Shown here: piece by piece, positions 15,532 through 25,033 of the stretch | Layout of the letters: every line of letters begins with the position of its first letter | How positions within the stretch are numbered: the first letter of the stretch is position 1 | Source: Pseudomonadota bacterium | GTDB taxonomy: Bacteria > Myxococcota_A > Polyangia > Haliangiales > Haliangiaceae | DNA: 54,297 nucleotides | Assembly: GCA_022360315.1 (NCBI GenBank) | Contig: JAKSDA010000550.1 | Span: forward strand, 1 to 54,297 | Reading direction: 5' to 3' | Position numbers and translations under genes: made by a program | The notes under the pieces: model-generated | The model's input: only the letters and a program-made list of their open reading frames with translations | What the model was told of the DNA's origin: nothing | The model's database searches: none

Positions 15532-17208
15532 ATGGATTGGCGGCCGATAGGTAATAAGGTAATGCTGACTATTTCCCCACAAAGAAAGAAATTTGATTTG
15601 AACGAGGAGTCCGTGAGCATCTGCTCGGGGCATGAGTCGGAGGTCGGGCAAATTTCGACATTTCGGGACGGCGCCGGCAACACGCGCGCCAATCTGAACG
15701 CGGAAAACCCGCCCATGAGTTGCGCCGCAGCGCAGAACTCGGAGCTGGACGGTTTCTATGAACTGGTGTCCACGCGGACCACTCGGTTGTCCAACAGCAT
15801 GGAGGACGGCGGTGGCGGCGATCTCGAGCCCGGCTCGGAGATCGGCCCGTTTCGCATTGTCGAGCGGATCGGTCAGGGCGGCTGCGGTGCGGTTTACATC
15901 GCCGAATCGCGCAACCAAGACCGGCGCGTTGCCATCAAAGTACTACACTCCAACTTGGCAACGTCACCCAAGCAGGTGCGTCGCTTCGATCAAGAGGCCA
16001 GGGTGATACGATTGATAAATCACCCCAATATCGTGCAGATCTATCATGCTGGCCGGCTCATGGACGGCCGGCCCTACTTCGTCATGGAGCTCATCGATGG
16101 TCATCGCCTGGCCGATGTACTTCGGGCGCGCGGGCGCCTCACTCCGTACGAGGCCCTGACTTTCCTGGCGCCGATATGCGACGCATTGGCCGCGGTGCAC
16201 GATGCCGGCATCGTGCACCGCGATATCAAAGCCAGCAACATCATGATCGGAGGCGAGCCAGAGCGACCTCTGGTCAAGCTTCTCGACTTCGGCATTGCCA
16301 AGCTACTCGACAGCGATCAGCCTGGATCGGAGTTATCGACCATGGGAGTCGTTCTCGGCACTCCGTATTCGGTGGCTCCCGAACAGATCCTTGGTCGCAA
16401 GATAGACCGGCGCACCGATATCTATGCGCTCGGAGTCCTCCTTTACCGTCTTATCACCGGACAGTATCCATTCGAGAGTCGCGATCGAAATACCATCGTG
16501 CAGATGCATCTGGATGCGCCACCGCCCCGACCGAGCCGCGTCGCGCCGGTTCCAACCGCGGTGGACGCAGTGGTGCGACGGGCCATGGACAAGCTGCCGT
16601 TCCACCGCTACGACGATGTCCTATCGTTTTTGGCCGCGTTGCGCAATGCTCTGGACTGGACGAGCGCCGAGCCAGAAATCCGCAAGTCCATGATACCGGT
16701 TTTGGCGATCTATGTGGAGGTCCGCGTCGCTGCTGCGGATGAGCTCAGCGACAGCGACTTCGAGGCCATGGTCGACATTCTGGATATATCGGGCGAAGCG
16801 TTCGAGCGCGCCGAGCTAGACACACTCATGGAGACCAGCGAGTCGATCCTCGGTGTCGTACGCCTTGATGGCCCATCGGAAGGAACCCGCCGACGTGTGA
16901 TCGAGAGCGCGGTGAGGCTGCGTGGGCACATTGGACGACGCCTGGCCGACCGCGACAACCTGCACGTCAACGTATGTGTCCACGGCGGATGCGCAGCGGT
17001 GCATCCCGGTGCGCATCCGCAGCTTTCCAGCTCGGCCGGTTCCATTACCGACGTGGGCAGCTGGGCGCCAGAACGCGACATCGATGGGGTTTGCATCACC
17101 CCGCAAGCCCTGCAAGAGAGCAGCATCATGACCACTGCTGCGGTGCGGTACGATGATACTCGCTACCTGATCATCGGCGACAACCGCGAAGTGATCCAGC
17201 ACTATTAG
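15532..17208 (+). CDS. Ser/Thr protein kinase with degenerate cyclase-like C-terminal domain
   Basis: 558 residues as drawn; the true start is uncertain (ATGs at 15532, 15562 and 15715, none with a strong ribosome binding site). About 100 variable residues precede the kinase: G-loop IGQGGCGAVY, K136 in VAIKVL, catalytic HRDIKASN at 229-236, DFG at 252-254 and APEQ activation segment. Residues 390-540 look like a class III nucleotidyl-cyclase-type fold (ISGEAFERAELDTLMETSE, VIESAVRLRGHI, VHGGCAAV), without the metal and base residues needed for catalysis, so it is probably a sensory or binding module. It has no transmembrane helix and should be cytosolic. The next kinase starts 25 bases downstream on the same strand, so the two form an operon and may act in one cascade. 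Confidence 0.88.
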   Translation: MDWRPIGNKVMLTISPQRKKFDLNEESVSICSGHESEVGQISTFRDGAGNTRANLNAENPPMSCAAAQNSELDGFYELVSTRTTRLSNSMEDGGGGDLEPGSEIGPFRIVERIGQGGCGAVYIAESRNQDRRVAIKVLHSNLATSPKQVRRFDQEARVIRLINHPNIVQIYHAGRLMDGRPYFVMELIDGHRLADVLRARGRLTPYEALTFLAPICDALAAVHDAGIVHRDIKASNIMIGGEPERPLVKLLDFGIAKLLDSDQPGSELSTMGVVLGTPYSVAPEQILGRKIDRRTDIYALGVLLYRLITGQYPFESRDRNTIVQMHLDAPPPRPSRVAPVPTAVDAVVRRAMDKLPFHRYDDVLSFLAALRNALDWTSAEPEIRKSMIPVLAIYVEVRVAAADELSDSDFEAMVDILDISGEAFERAELDTLMETSESILGVVRLDGPSEGTRRRVIESAVRLRGHIGRRLADRDNLHVNVCVHGGCAAVHPGAHPQLSSSAGSITDVGSWAPERDIDGVCITPQALQESSIMTTAAVRYDDTRYLIIGDNREVIQHY

Positions 17209-17233
17209 CGAGCCAGGCGGCCGGAGAGCACCA

Positions 17234-20200
17234 TTGACGATCGAGCCGGGCGAGAGACTCTTGCGATCCCTTGCCGGCTACCACATTCACCGGATACTGG
17301 GTACAGGGGGGTTTGGAACGGTTTTTGCCGCTACCCGTGAAGCCGATCGAGCGACTGTCGCGATCAAGACCGTGCGTGTCACCACTTCGGCATCGCGTGC
17401 TCGTCTGGCGGTCGAAGTGGCCGCGCTGCGCGCGATCGGCCCGCCGTTTGTGCCAGAAGTGTACGAACACGGTTCATTTGACGATGGCGCTCCGTACTTT
17501 GTATGTGAGCTCATCGCCATACCAAGTCTGGAAAATCAGCTCGGCAAGCCGATGGGACAGGACGAATTCTTCACCATTGCCGGGTCCATTCTCGACGCCA
17601 TTGAGGCTGTCCACGCCAAGGGTTTTATCCACCGCGATCTCAAGCCATCCAATATTTTTGTCTCGGTGGCACCGCGCGCGGCAAAGCTGATCGACTTTGG
17701 CCTGGCCAAGCCGACCACTGCTGTGATCGAAAGCGCGGCCGACACCAAGGCCGGCACGGTGCTGGGGACTCCGGCCTATATGGCGCCCGAGCAGTGTCAG
17801 GGCCTGATCGACCTCGATTGTCGGGCAGATATCTATGCCGTTGGAGTCGTGCTCTACGAGATGTGGACCGGTCGGACGCCGTTTGTCGGCACCGGAGCCG
17901 ACGTTCGGGTCTGCCATCTGTCGCAGCGACCACCGCCGCCATCGCGTTTTGTCCCGGCATGTGGAGCGGTCGACCGGGTATTCATGCGCTGTCTGGCCAA
18001 AGCGCCCAAACGACGCTTCCAGAGTATTGCTGACCTGCGCCGGGCCCTGACCGATGCGCTGGCCAAAAATCGCGCTGGATCCACATTCGTCGGGGCCGGC
18101 GCCGGGCGCGCCAAGGCGGGCCGTGGTACCAGAGATACTCGAATGCGCAATGATAGATACGAGCCGGGGCGGAGCACAGATGGCGCAGATGCGATGATAT
18201 TGGCCGGTCTGCTCTTTTTCGAGGCAATTGCCGACACCGGTACGGTCATGCGCATTGTCGAGGAGTTCGGCGGGCGCCTGGCTCGAGTGGCTGGCAAGCA
18301 GTGCGTCGCGGTATTCGGGCTCGATGCCGGCGAAAGCCCGCTCGACCGCGCCCTGGCCGGTGCCCGAGCGATTATCGCGCAGACAATTGCCGTGCGGGTC
18401 ACCCTGGACCGGGATCGGGTTCGGGTGTACAGACGCCGCGACGGCAGCGAGCGCATCCTGTCGGCGTCATTGCACCGGCGCAGCAACTTTGCCCAGGCCG
18501 GTGCTCCCCACGGTGTTTTCCTCACGCCCGGGTGCGCCCATTCGTTGACCGAAGTAAAAACCAGGCCGGTGACCGGCACAGACCAGCTACTTTACGTCCT
18601 CGAGCCCAAATCGCCTCCAGCCCGGGCGGCCGCCGCCAATCGGGTCATTGTCGGTCGCGAGCGCGAACTCGGCCAGCTTTTCGAGAGCGCCAGCCGGGCG
18701 CTGGACCGTCGTCGGCCGGCGATCGCCACTGTGATCGGCGAGATCGGATGCGGCAAAAGCCTGCTCGGTGCGGCTCTTGCGGTGTACTTGCGCGAACAAC
18801 TGCCGGCCGCACAGGTGATCGAGATCCACGCGCGCGAGTCACTCGGCGGCGACAGCAATCGGACCTTGCGGCAGCTATTTGGCGCGACGCTCGGCCTGTC
18901 CAACAGTGTTGAGCCGGGCCGGTCGCCCGACTGGGCCCGCGCTCATATAACCGGTCGGCTGGGTAGTGAGCTGGGCCAGGCAGTGTGGCCGGCGGTGGCT
19001 CTGATCATGGGATGGATCGGAAGCGATGCCCCCGAGGTGCGCAAACTGCGCGCCGCGCCGGCGGCTCTGCGAGCGGCCGCAGTGGCAGCGGCGGGACGAT
19101 CCCTGCGTCGACTGGCCGAGAATCGCCCATTGTGCTGCATCGTGGACGATGCCCATTTTGCCGATGAAGCCACCTTGGACGCCCTCGAGTTCGCCACCCT
19201 GGCCGAGACTGCATTGCCCATATGGGTGTGTGTACAGGCTCGGCCCAGTTTTGCCGATGCCCGGCCGCAGTGGGCAGGGCGCGCTGCTGACCGCTCGACC
19301 ATAAAGCTCGTATCGCTCGGCGACGCCAGTGCTGCGGAACTTTTTCGCCGCCTGCTCCGGCCAGCCGAAGAGGTCCCCGACCCGGTCATTGCCCGCATGA
19401 TCGAGCAGACCGGGGGCAATCCACTGTTCATTCACGAGCTCGCCCGCGGCGTCAAGCGGCAAGGTCTGATCCGGCGCCGCAAGTGGGGTGATACCTGGTA
19501 TCTGGCCAGCGACGAACTCGCCAGCCTGGCCGAGCTCCCGCTGGTCGAATGGCTGGCCGAGCGCGAGCTCTCGTCTCTGCCCGCTCCGCTCGCCGACCAC
19601 ACTCGCCTGGTCGCTCTCGTCGCACCGGAGTTTCGCCACGCCGACATCGAGGGCGTACTCGGCCAGCTCGAGCACGACGGGTTGGGTGATATATTTCTGC
19701 TCGATGCCTGGGTGGGCAACTGCCGCCTGTGCGAAAAAGGCATCTTGATCGAACGCGAAAAGCAGCGATTTTGCTTTCGCCACCCGGTCATCCGGCAGCA
19801 GGTCATTCGGTCCACCCGAGCGGCCTTACGCCAGCAGATCCACGACGCCGCCTATCGCTATTACTCCGGCGCCGTGGAGTTGGCCGAGGACAAGCGCCTG
19901 CCGCTGATCGCGCACCACGCCCGAGAGAGCGGGCGGGCAGGAGTCGCCGCGGCGATCTATCTGGAGCTCGCCGAAAAAAACCGAGATCGCCACGACTATA
20001 TCGAAGCCGAACTCGACTACAGCTGGGTACTACAACTGCTGACACCGGGCGACCGCCGGGCGCGGATACGTGCGCTCAGCGGGCGTGGGCTCATGCGCTA
20101 CCGACTGAGCCGTTTTCAGGATGCACTGGACGACATTCGCGCGGCACAAACCATCGCCGAGGACATCGCGGATCGGCAGGCGCAGGCCGAGCTTTTTCTC

Positions 20201-21274
20201 GACGAGGCCACAGTCCTCGACTGGATGTGCGACTTCGAGGCAGCCCAGGCCCAGGCCGAGAAGGCCCGGGCGGTGGCTCCCCCGCAACCGTCGCCTCTGC
20301 TCGCGGCTCGGCAGAAGCTCGCTTTTGGACGCGCGCTGCTCCGCCTGGGCGATCACGACGGAGCGCAGCGTTGGCTGGACAGAGCAGCGGCTGAGGCGAG
20401 CCGCATCGGCGATCGCGGCTACGAGACGCTGGTCATCGCCCTCATGCTACAGGGCTTCCGATTGGCCGCGGAAAACCACATCGACCAGGCCGAAGCACTC
20501 TTCGACAAAGCCGTGGCCCTGTGTCGGGATCGCGACGACAAGCTTCACCTCGCCGCAGTGCTAAACAATCGACTGAAACTGCGAATAGTGAAAAAAGACA
20601 TCTCTGGCGCGGTAGCTGATGGTCTGTCGGCCCAGTCCATTGGCCGGGAAATCGGACAGATCGAGATCGAGTACATCACCTCGTACAAGCTGGCCGAACT
20701 GTACTACTACACCGGCGAGTTTGCCGCGGCCAGGCCACACATCGAGCGGGCCATTGCGGTCGAAAAGACCTGCTCTGGCAGACCATTTGCGCTGCTACTC
20801 GGCGCGCGGATCTCACTCGTCTCCGATCGCATAGGCGAGGCCCGTACCGCACTGGCCGAGATCCGAGCCGCTCAACATCGGACGCGCGAGAATAACGACC
20901 GCAACGCCCGGTTCGCCGAATCCGAAAAAATCGCGTGCGACGCGCTCGAAGTTGCAGCGGCGCGGTCCCCGATGAGCCAGTGGACCGAGCTCAGGCGGCG
21001 CGCCGAGGCGTCATTGCGACCGGTCGAATTGGCGGAGTTTTTTGAAATTGCCGCTCTCACAGCAGAGCGTCGCGGCGAGATCGCCACCGCCGAGCGTCTT
21101 CTCGACCGCGCTCTGATAGCCCTGTCGGGCACCAGCCACCTGCTCGAAGACCGGGTGCGGACCCGGCGGGACAACCTGGCGCGCGGTTGCAATACCGCCA
21201 GTGCAGATGGCCGAAACGAGCCGACCAGGCTGGAAGCCTCCGAGCCAGAAATCAAGACCAAGGGCGACAGTTGA
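17234..21274 (+). CDS. PknK-like Ser/Thr kinase-STAND ATPase-TPR protein
   Basis: 1346 residues with a TTG start at 17234, 7 bases after GGAG. Kinase: G-loop GTGGFG 23-28, K45, HRDLKPSN 133-140, DFG 154-156, APEQ. Residues 320-455 form a degenerate cyclase-like region (LAGLLFFEAIADTGTVMRI, GGRLARVAGKQCVAVFG). An AAA/STAND ATPase begins near 470 (VGRERELGQLF), with Walker A GEIGCGKS 502-509 and Walker B PLCCIVDDAHFADEATLD. The remaining half is helical TPR-like repeats (AELFLDEATVLDW, EAEALFDKAVALC-type helices). This order matches kinase-ATPase-TPR proteins frequent in Myxococcota, in which a ligand-sensing repeat region controls the ATPase and kinase. Both enzymatic cores look active. No membrane segment is visible. 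Confidence 0.92.
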   Translation: MTIEPGERLLRSLAGYHIHRILGTGGFGTVFAATREADRATVAIKTVRVTTSASRARLAVEVAALRAIGPPFVPEVYEHGSFDDGAPYFVCELIAIPSLENQLGKPMGQDEFFTIAGSILDAIEAVHAKGFIHRDLKPSNIFVSVAPRAAKLIDFGLAKPTTAVIESAADTKAGTVLGTPAYMAPEQCQGLIDLDCRADIYAVGVVLYEMWTGRTPFVGTGADVRVCHLSQRPPPPSRFVPACGAVDRVFMRCLAKAPKRRFQSIADLRRALTDALAKNRAGSTFVGAGAGRAKAGRGTRDTRMRNDRYEPGRSTDGADAMILAGLLFFEAIADTGTVMRIVEEFGGRLARVAGKQCVAVFGLDAGESPLDRALAGARAIIAQTIAVRVTLDRDRVRVYRRRDGSERILSASLHRRSNFAQAGAPHGVFLTPGCAHSLTEVKTRPVTGTDQLLYVLEPKSPPARAAAANRVIVGRERELGQLFESASRALDRRRPAIATVIGEIGCGKSLLGAALAVYLREQLPAAQVIEIHARESLGGDSNRTLRQLFGATLGLSNSVEPGRSPDWARAHITGRLGSELGQAVWPAVALIMGWIGSDAPEVRKLRAAPAALRAAAVAAAGRSLRRLAENRPLCCIVDDAHFADEATLDALEFATLAETALPIWVCVQARPSFADARPQWAGRAADRSTIKLVSLGDASAAELFRRLLRPAEEVPDPVIARMIEQTGGNPLFIHELARGVKRQGLIRRRKWGDTWYLASDELASLAELPLVEWLAERELSSLPAPLADHTRLVALVAPEFRHADIEGVLGQLEHDGLGDIFLLDAWVGNCRLCEKGILIEREKQRFCFRHPVIRQQVIRSTRAALRQQIHDAAYRYYSGAVELAEDKRLPLIAHHARESGRAGVAAAIYLELAEKNRDRHDYIEAELDYSWVLQLLTPGDRRARIRALSGRGLMRYRLSRFQDALDDIRAAQTIAEDIADRQAQAELFLDEATVLDWMCDFEAAQAQAEKARAVAPPQPSPLLAARQKLAFGRALLRLGDHDGAQRWLDRAAAEASRIGDRGYETLVIALMLQGFRLAAENHIDQAEALFDKAVALCRDRDDKLHLAAVLNNRLKLRIVKKDISGAVADGLSAQSIGREIGQIEIEYITSYKLAELYYYTGEFAAARPHIERAIAVEKTCSGRPFALLLGARISLVSDRIGEARTALAEIRAAQHRTRENNDRNARFAESEKIACDALEVAAARSPMSQWTELRRRAEASLRPVELAEFFEIAALTAERRGEIATAERLLDRALIALSGTSHLLEDRVRTRRDNLARGCNTASADGRNEPTRLEASEPEIKTKGDS

Positions 21275-21509
21275 GTCGAGTACAGCCGCGCCGAGCCAGG
21301 TAGGCCCGAGCCGAGCCGCCTTATGCGATCTGCCCCGAATCACCGAAAATTGTCACAGAGAAACCGGCGGCAGGCGCTTGCCTCGACCTGTACCCACCGC
21401 TATACCTAATTTCTCAGGCTCGACCTTTCTCAAGCCTGACAAACGGGTTGCGCTCGGAACACCCGGCTTTGCGCTCCCCTCGGCTCTGGTCCCTAAAGCG
21501 AGCCGCTCG

Positions 21510-22925
21510 GTGGTCAATATCTCGGACTTTTTGCGCGGGCTGATCTCGGGCGCTTCGGGGCTGGAACGCATGGAGCGAGTCATGCTTGGGGCCGATTCAT
21601 CGGCCGGTCCTGCGACCCGGACGAATACACAATCGAGTGGCGTCGACTTGCCCGGCTTGACGCAAGAGATCTGCTTTCGCGACGTCAGTTTTAGCTATAG
21701 CGGGGCAGAGCACGAAGTCATGCATCTCAACTTTGCGGTGCCGGCCGGGTCGTCGATCGCCGTGGTCGGGCACAGTGGGTCGGGCAAGAGCACGTTGCTC
21801 AAGCTGCTCTTGCGTATATACGAGCCCAGTACTGGCTGGATATCCATCGACGGTGTCGAGCTATCCGCGGTTGGACGCAGCTCTCTCCACGCTCAGATCG
21901 GTGTGGTCCTGCAAGATCCCATTTTGCTCAATACCACGGTTCGGGACAATATCGCCCTGGTCAAGCCCGATGCCAGCGACCCCGAGATCGAGGCTGCGGC
22001 CCGGGCGGTTGATCTGCACGAGACCATTGTCAGCTGGCCCCAGGGATATGACACAGTGGTCGGAGAGCGCGGTCAGCGGCTCACCATGGGGCAAAGGCAG
22101 CGGGTCGCGCTGGCCCGCGCCATTGTGCGCAAGCCGGCTATACTGCTCTTTGATGAAGTGACGGCGCATCTCGATCCCGAGACCGAAGCGGCAGTCAACG
22201 CCACCTTGCAGCGATTGAGCGCCGGGCGCACCATCATCTCCATCACCCATCGACTGGCCAGCGCCATGGACGCGGATCGCATCCTGGTGATGAATCGAGG
22301 GCAGCTGGTCGAGCACGGCAGTCACGAAGAGCTTCTCGGGCAAAAAGGGATGTATTTCAGGCTTTGGCGGGCCCAAAGTGGATTTGCGATCAGCGCCGAC
22401 GGGCGCCACGCCGAGATCACCGTGGATCGTATTCGAGCCATTCCACTCTTTGCCACACTCGGTGAGCGAGCATTAAAAAGCCTGAAAAAACGCTTTATCA
22501 CCGAGTACTACGACAGTGGCTCGGCCATCGTCACCGAAGGGGAAATCGGGGCGAAGTTCTATATCCTGGTGCGCGGCGTCGCGTCGGTGACGACGACTGG
22601 CTTTGATGGCAACAAGCTCCGGCTGCCGGACCTGGAGGACGGTGATTACTTCGGCGAAACCGCCCTCATGGAAGGCGGCGGTCAGCCCGCGACAGTGCGG
22701 GCTCAGACTCCGTGTCTATTGCTGTCGATCAAGGGAAAACGCTTTTTTAAGCTGATTCGCAAAAAAGAAGCGCTGCGCGAAGAAGTGGAGCAAACCGCGG
22801 TCTCGCGCAGCCTGGACATGGTCGTACGCCGCGGCCGCAGACCGCGGACCAACTCATCGCTCTACGACTATTTGCTCGACGACCCACCCGACGACCTTGT
22901 CGCCGACGACCCGAGTCGTGGCTAA
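21510..22925 (+). CDS. 5'-truncated ABC exporter ATPase with cyclic-nucleotide-binding domain
   Basis: The reading frame is open from 21201, but its first part overlaps the kinase gene and looks non-coding. Family-like sequence begins near the GTG at 21510: VNISDFLRGLISGASGLERM matches the last helix of an ABC exporter membrane domain. The six transmembrane helices expected before it are absent. The ATPase has Walker A GHSGSGKS, Q-loop VVLQDPILLN, Walker B ILLFDEVTAHLD and H-loop ITHRLA; the signature is LTMGQ instead of LSGGQ. A cyclic-nucleotide-binding domain follows (IPLFATLGERALKSL, YDSGSAIVTEGEIGAKFYIL, GDYFGETALMEGG). No good start codon or ribosome binding site is visible, so it may be a relic or a soluble ATPase. 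Confidence is high for the domains, low for the start. Confidence 0.75.
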   Translation: MVNISDFLRGLISGASGLERMERVMLGADSSAGPATRTNTQSSGVDLPGLTQEICFRDVSFSYSGAEHEVMHLNFAVPAGSSIAVVGHSGSGKSTLLKLLLRIYEPSTGWISIDGVELSAVGRSSLHAQIGVVLQDPILLNTTVRDNIALVKPDASDPEIEAAARAVDLHETIVSWPQGYDTVVGERGQRLTMGQRQRVALARAIVRKPAILLFDEVTAHLDPETEAAVNATLQRLSAGRTIISITHRLASAMDADRILVMNRGQLVEHGSHEELLGQKGMYFRLWRAQSGFAISADGRHAEITVDRIRAIPLFATLGERALKSLKKRFITEYYDSGSAIVTEGEIGAKFYILVRGVASVTTTGFDGNKLRLPDLEDGDYFGETALMEGGGQPATVRAQTPCLLLSIKGKRFFKLIRKKEALREEVEQTAVSRSLDMVVRRGRRPRTNSSLYDYLLDDPPDDLVADDPSRG

Positions 22926-22990
22926 TCGCTCACCGCGCCCTACTTGATGGTCACTCGCAAGGGCTCGGCCCAGTGTTTAACCCTACTTGA

Positions 22991-23395
22991 TTAGGCCTGT
23001 TTCGACCAGCTTGACCAGTGCGCGCATTTCCGTTCGGTGCTGGCGCCGTGATCAGAGTACACGCGCAAGGTGTATTCGCCGCCCTGTACCGACGGTGGCA
23101 ACACAAAGTCATTGGTCGCCACACCGGCTTGAACCAGCAGCCGTTTTTGCAGAACAGTGGCCCCTTTGGGACTCACCAGCTGCACAGTCATTCCGTGATG
23201 GGCCCGACCACTGTTCAACGTCGCTGTGGCCAGCTGCCAGATTCGAAACCACATCGTCTCCCCTGGCTGATACAGAGGTTTGTCGAGATGGACGTAGAGC
23301 CGCTGCGAGGCGGTGCGTTGAAAGTAGTGATCGATGGCTCGAGCGAGGCGTTTTTGCGTGTCGGTTCTGCCGCGTTCATGTTTGCTTTGGTCCTT
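22991..23395 (-). pseudogene. Alpha-2-macroglobulin MG2-like fragment
   Basis: The minus-strand frame opens after a TGA near 23395 and ends at 22991, with no start codon for the matching part. It reads RLYVHLDKPLYQPGETMWFR, then LVSPKGATVLQKRLLV and VLPPSVQGGEYTLRVYSD. This is the MG2 domain of alpha-2-macroglobulin-like proteins, which trap proteases in the periplasm or act as surface proteins. The rest of such a gene (often more than 1000 residues) is missing on both sides. It is a truncated relic. Confidence 0.7.
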
Positions 23396-23495
23396 GAGTC
23401 ACGGGACAATCGTGGGCGTGCAAACGCATTGCTCGCGCCGACGATCTGAAAGTGAACTGATATAGTCACCCATCATCTGGACAGGAGACACCACC

Positions 23496-24257
23496 ATGAT
23501 ATCGGGAACACACGTCCACGTGGATATAGCCGTGGCCCTGGGACTTGCTGTACTATGCAGCGGTTGCCTGCTCGCCGGCAACTACCATTCGGCCAAAACC
23601 CTGGCCAAAGGCGAGTCGTCATTTGGCCTCAATTTTTCGGCCACTACCTACGAATTCACGTCCAACGATGATACCGACCGAGTCACCCTCCCGGCCTTAC
23701 TACCCGAATTGACCTTTCACGTCGGATTGCAGGACAATCTGGAAATAGGCGGCCGAGTCGGTTTTGTCCAGCTCGCGCTCGAAGCCGACCTGAAGTATCG
23801 CCTGGTTCGCTCGCCCCGGTTCCACCTCGCCGTGGCCCCGGCTATCAGCGGGCAATCTCTCATCTTGATCAGCGGAACGTCGGTCAAACTGCCTCTCATC
23901 GCGACCTACGAACTGGCCGATAATATCGCTATCACCGGCTCGATCTTCGGATCGACAACCCGCTACGGCGCCGTCGACCCAGACGACGCCGACGAAGATC
24001 TGGCCAGATTCAGCGGCAACCTGGGCGCGACAGGTGGGTCGTTTTTCTTCGAATTCTCGGGCGAGACCTTTGCGATCCGCCCCGGCGTCGAGTTCACTCG
24101 CTACTCGATCGATTTTGACGACGAGGACGATTTCGAGGAGTTCAACACGATGAGCATTATGGTGCACCTCTCCTGGATCCGCGGCCGCGAAAAGCAACAG
24201 CTCGACCGCATCGAGAACAAGCTCGACCGCATGCAGGGCTACCCCCAGCAGTATTAG
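23496..24257 (+). CDS. Outer-membrane beta-barrel-type lipoprotein
   Basis: 253 residues; ATG 23496 has AGGAGA 7 bases upstream. The signal peptide VAVALGLAVLCSGC has a lipobox (LCSGC). The mature chain shows alternating hydrophobic strands (ELTFHVGLQDNLEIGGRVGF, LEADLKYRLV, FHLAVAPAISG) as in small outer-membrane barrels, and a short charged tail, REKQQLDRIENKLDRMQGY, likely helical. No specific family is recognised. It stands alone between relics and may be monocistronic. A surface or structural role is inferred. Confidence 0.75.
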   Translation: MISGTHVHVDIAVALGLAVLCSGCLLAGNYHSAKTLAKGESSFGLNFSATTYEFTSNDDTDRVTLPALLPELTFHVGLQDNLEIGGRVGFVQLALEADLKYRLVRSPRFHLAVAPAISGQSLILISGTSVKLPLIATYELADNIAITGSIFGSTTRYGAVDPDDADEDLARFSGNLGATGGSFFFEFSGETFAIRPGVEFTRYSIDFDDEDDFEEFNTMSIMVHLSWIRGREKQQLDRIENKLDRMQGYPQQY

Positions 24258-25033
24258 CCCTGGTGCCTGATCAGAACGCCGTGACGACCGCCAATCCGGT
24301 GCCCACCTGGCCATGAATCGGCAGCAGGGAGACTCTGTGGACAGAGCGCCTTGCGCTGGCGTCGCCGGCCCCCGCATTCCATCAAAGGTCTGCGCGTAGC
24401 CGCAGTTGCCCGTAGCCGCATCGGGCCATACGTTGAATGACCCCGCCGCTGCAGTACCTCGAGTCGCGGCGCACGCGCCATTGCTTTCGATCCGCTCCTA
24501 TGCCTCCGAACGCGACTGTGACGATGACCATCTGCTCGTCACGTATCCGAATCGCTCGATAGACCCGGGTACTCTGACTCAGATAGAGTACATAGTTCCG
24601 CAATTGTATCATTCTTGGACCGGTTATCGCATTCGAGTCGAGACTCATACTAAGATCGGGCCGGATTCCGTCCTCGAATCCGGCCCTCGAGCTCCGACAT
24701 GTATCGGCTGATTTCCGATCATCCGCAGAAATGCCATAACAGCGCAAATTATATTTTTGTTGCTTGATGACTTATAGCCAAAAATACGGCGATATGCCCA
24801 GGACTGACTCATCTCGAGATAGTGTACTGGCAGCATTCCGGACCGAGACGCAATATACTATTAGCGACAAATTTTCAATTTATCCATACCTGGGGTTGCG
24901 GACATTTCCCGTATTCTGTATATAGAAACCCACACGAGGCACTGTATGTTCTGGTAGTGGTGAACGCGGGCCGTGAGTCGCGAGTTCCTCGCGCACCGCC
25001 ACGATCTGGCTGCAAGTCCCCTGGGAGTCGGTA
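24258..25033. other. Intergenic region upstream of the biosynthetic operon
   Basis: No gene is supported. It is AT-richer at 24720-24960 and should contain the promoter of the operon starting at 25034. An 11-bp perfect inverted repeat lies at 24658-24686 (listed separately). Confidence 0.5.
24658..24686. repeat. 11-bp perfect inverted repeat (hairpin)
   Basis: GGGCCGGATTC at 24658-24668 and GAATCCGGCCC at 24676-24686 form a perfect 11-bp stem with a 7-base loop. There is no T-run on either strand, so a rho-independent terminator is not clear. It could be a terminator for the upstream lipoprotein (400 bases away) or a regulatory site. Confidence 0.55.

Noticed and set aside
14387..15550. Several frames of 70-180 codons in the long intergenic region
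   Set aside because: No domain, ribosome binding site or consistent codon use; mutually overlapping.
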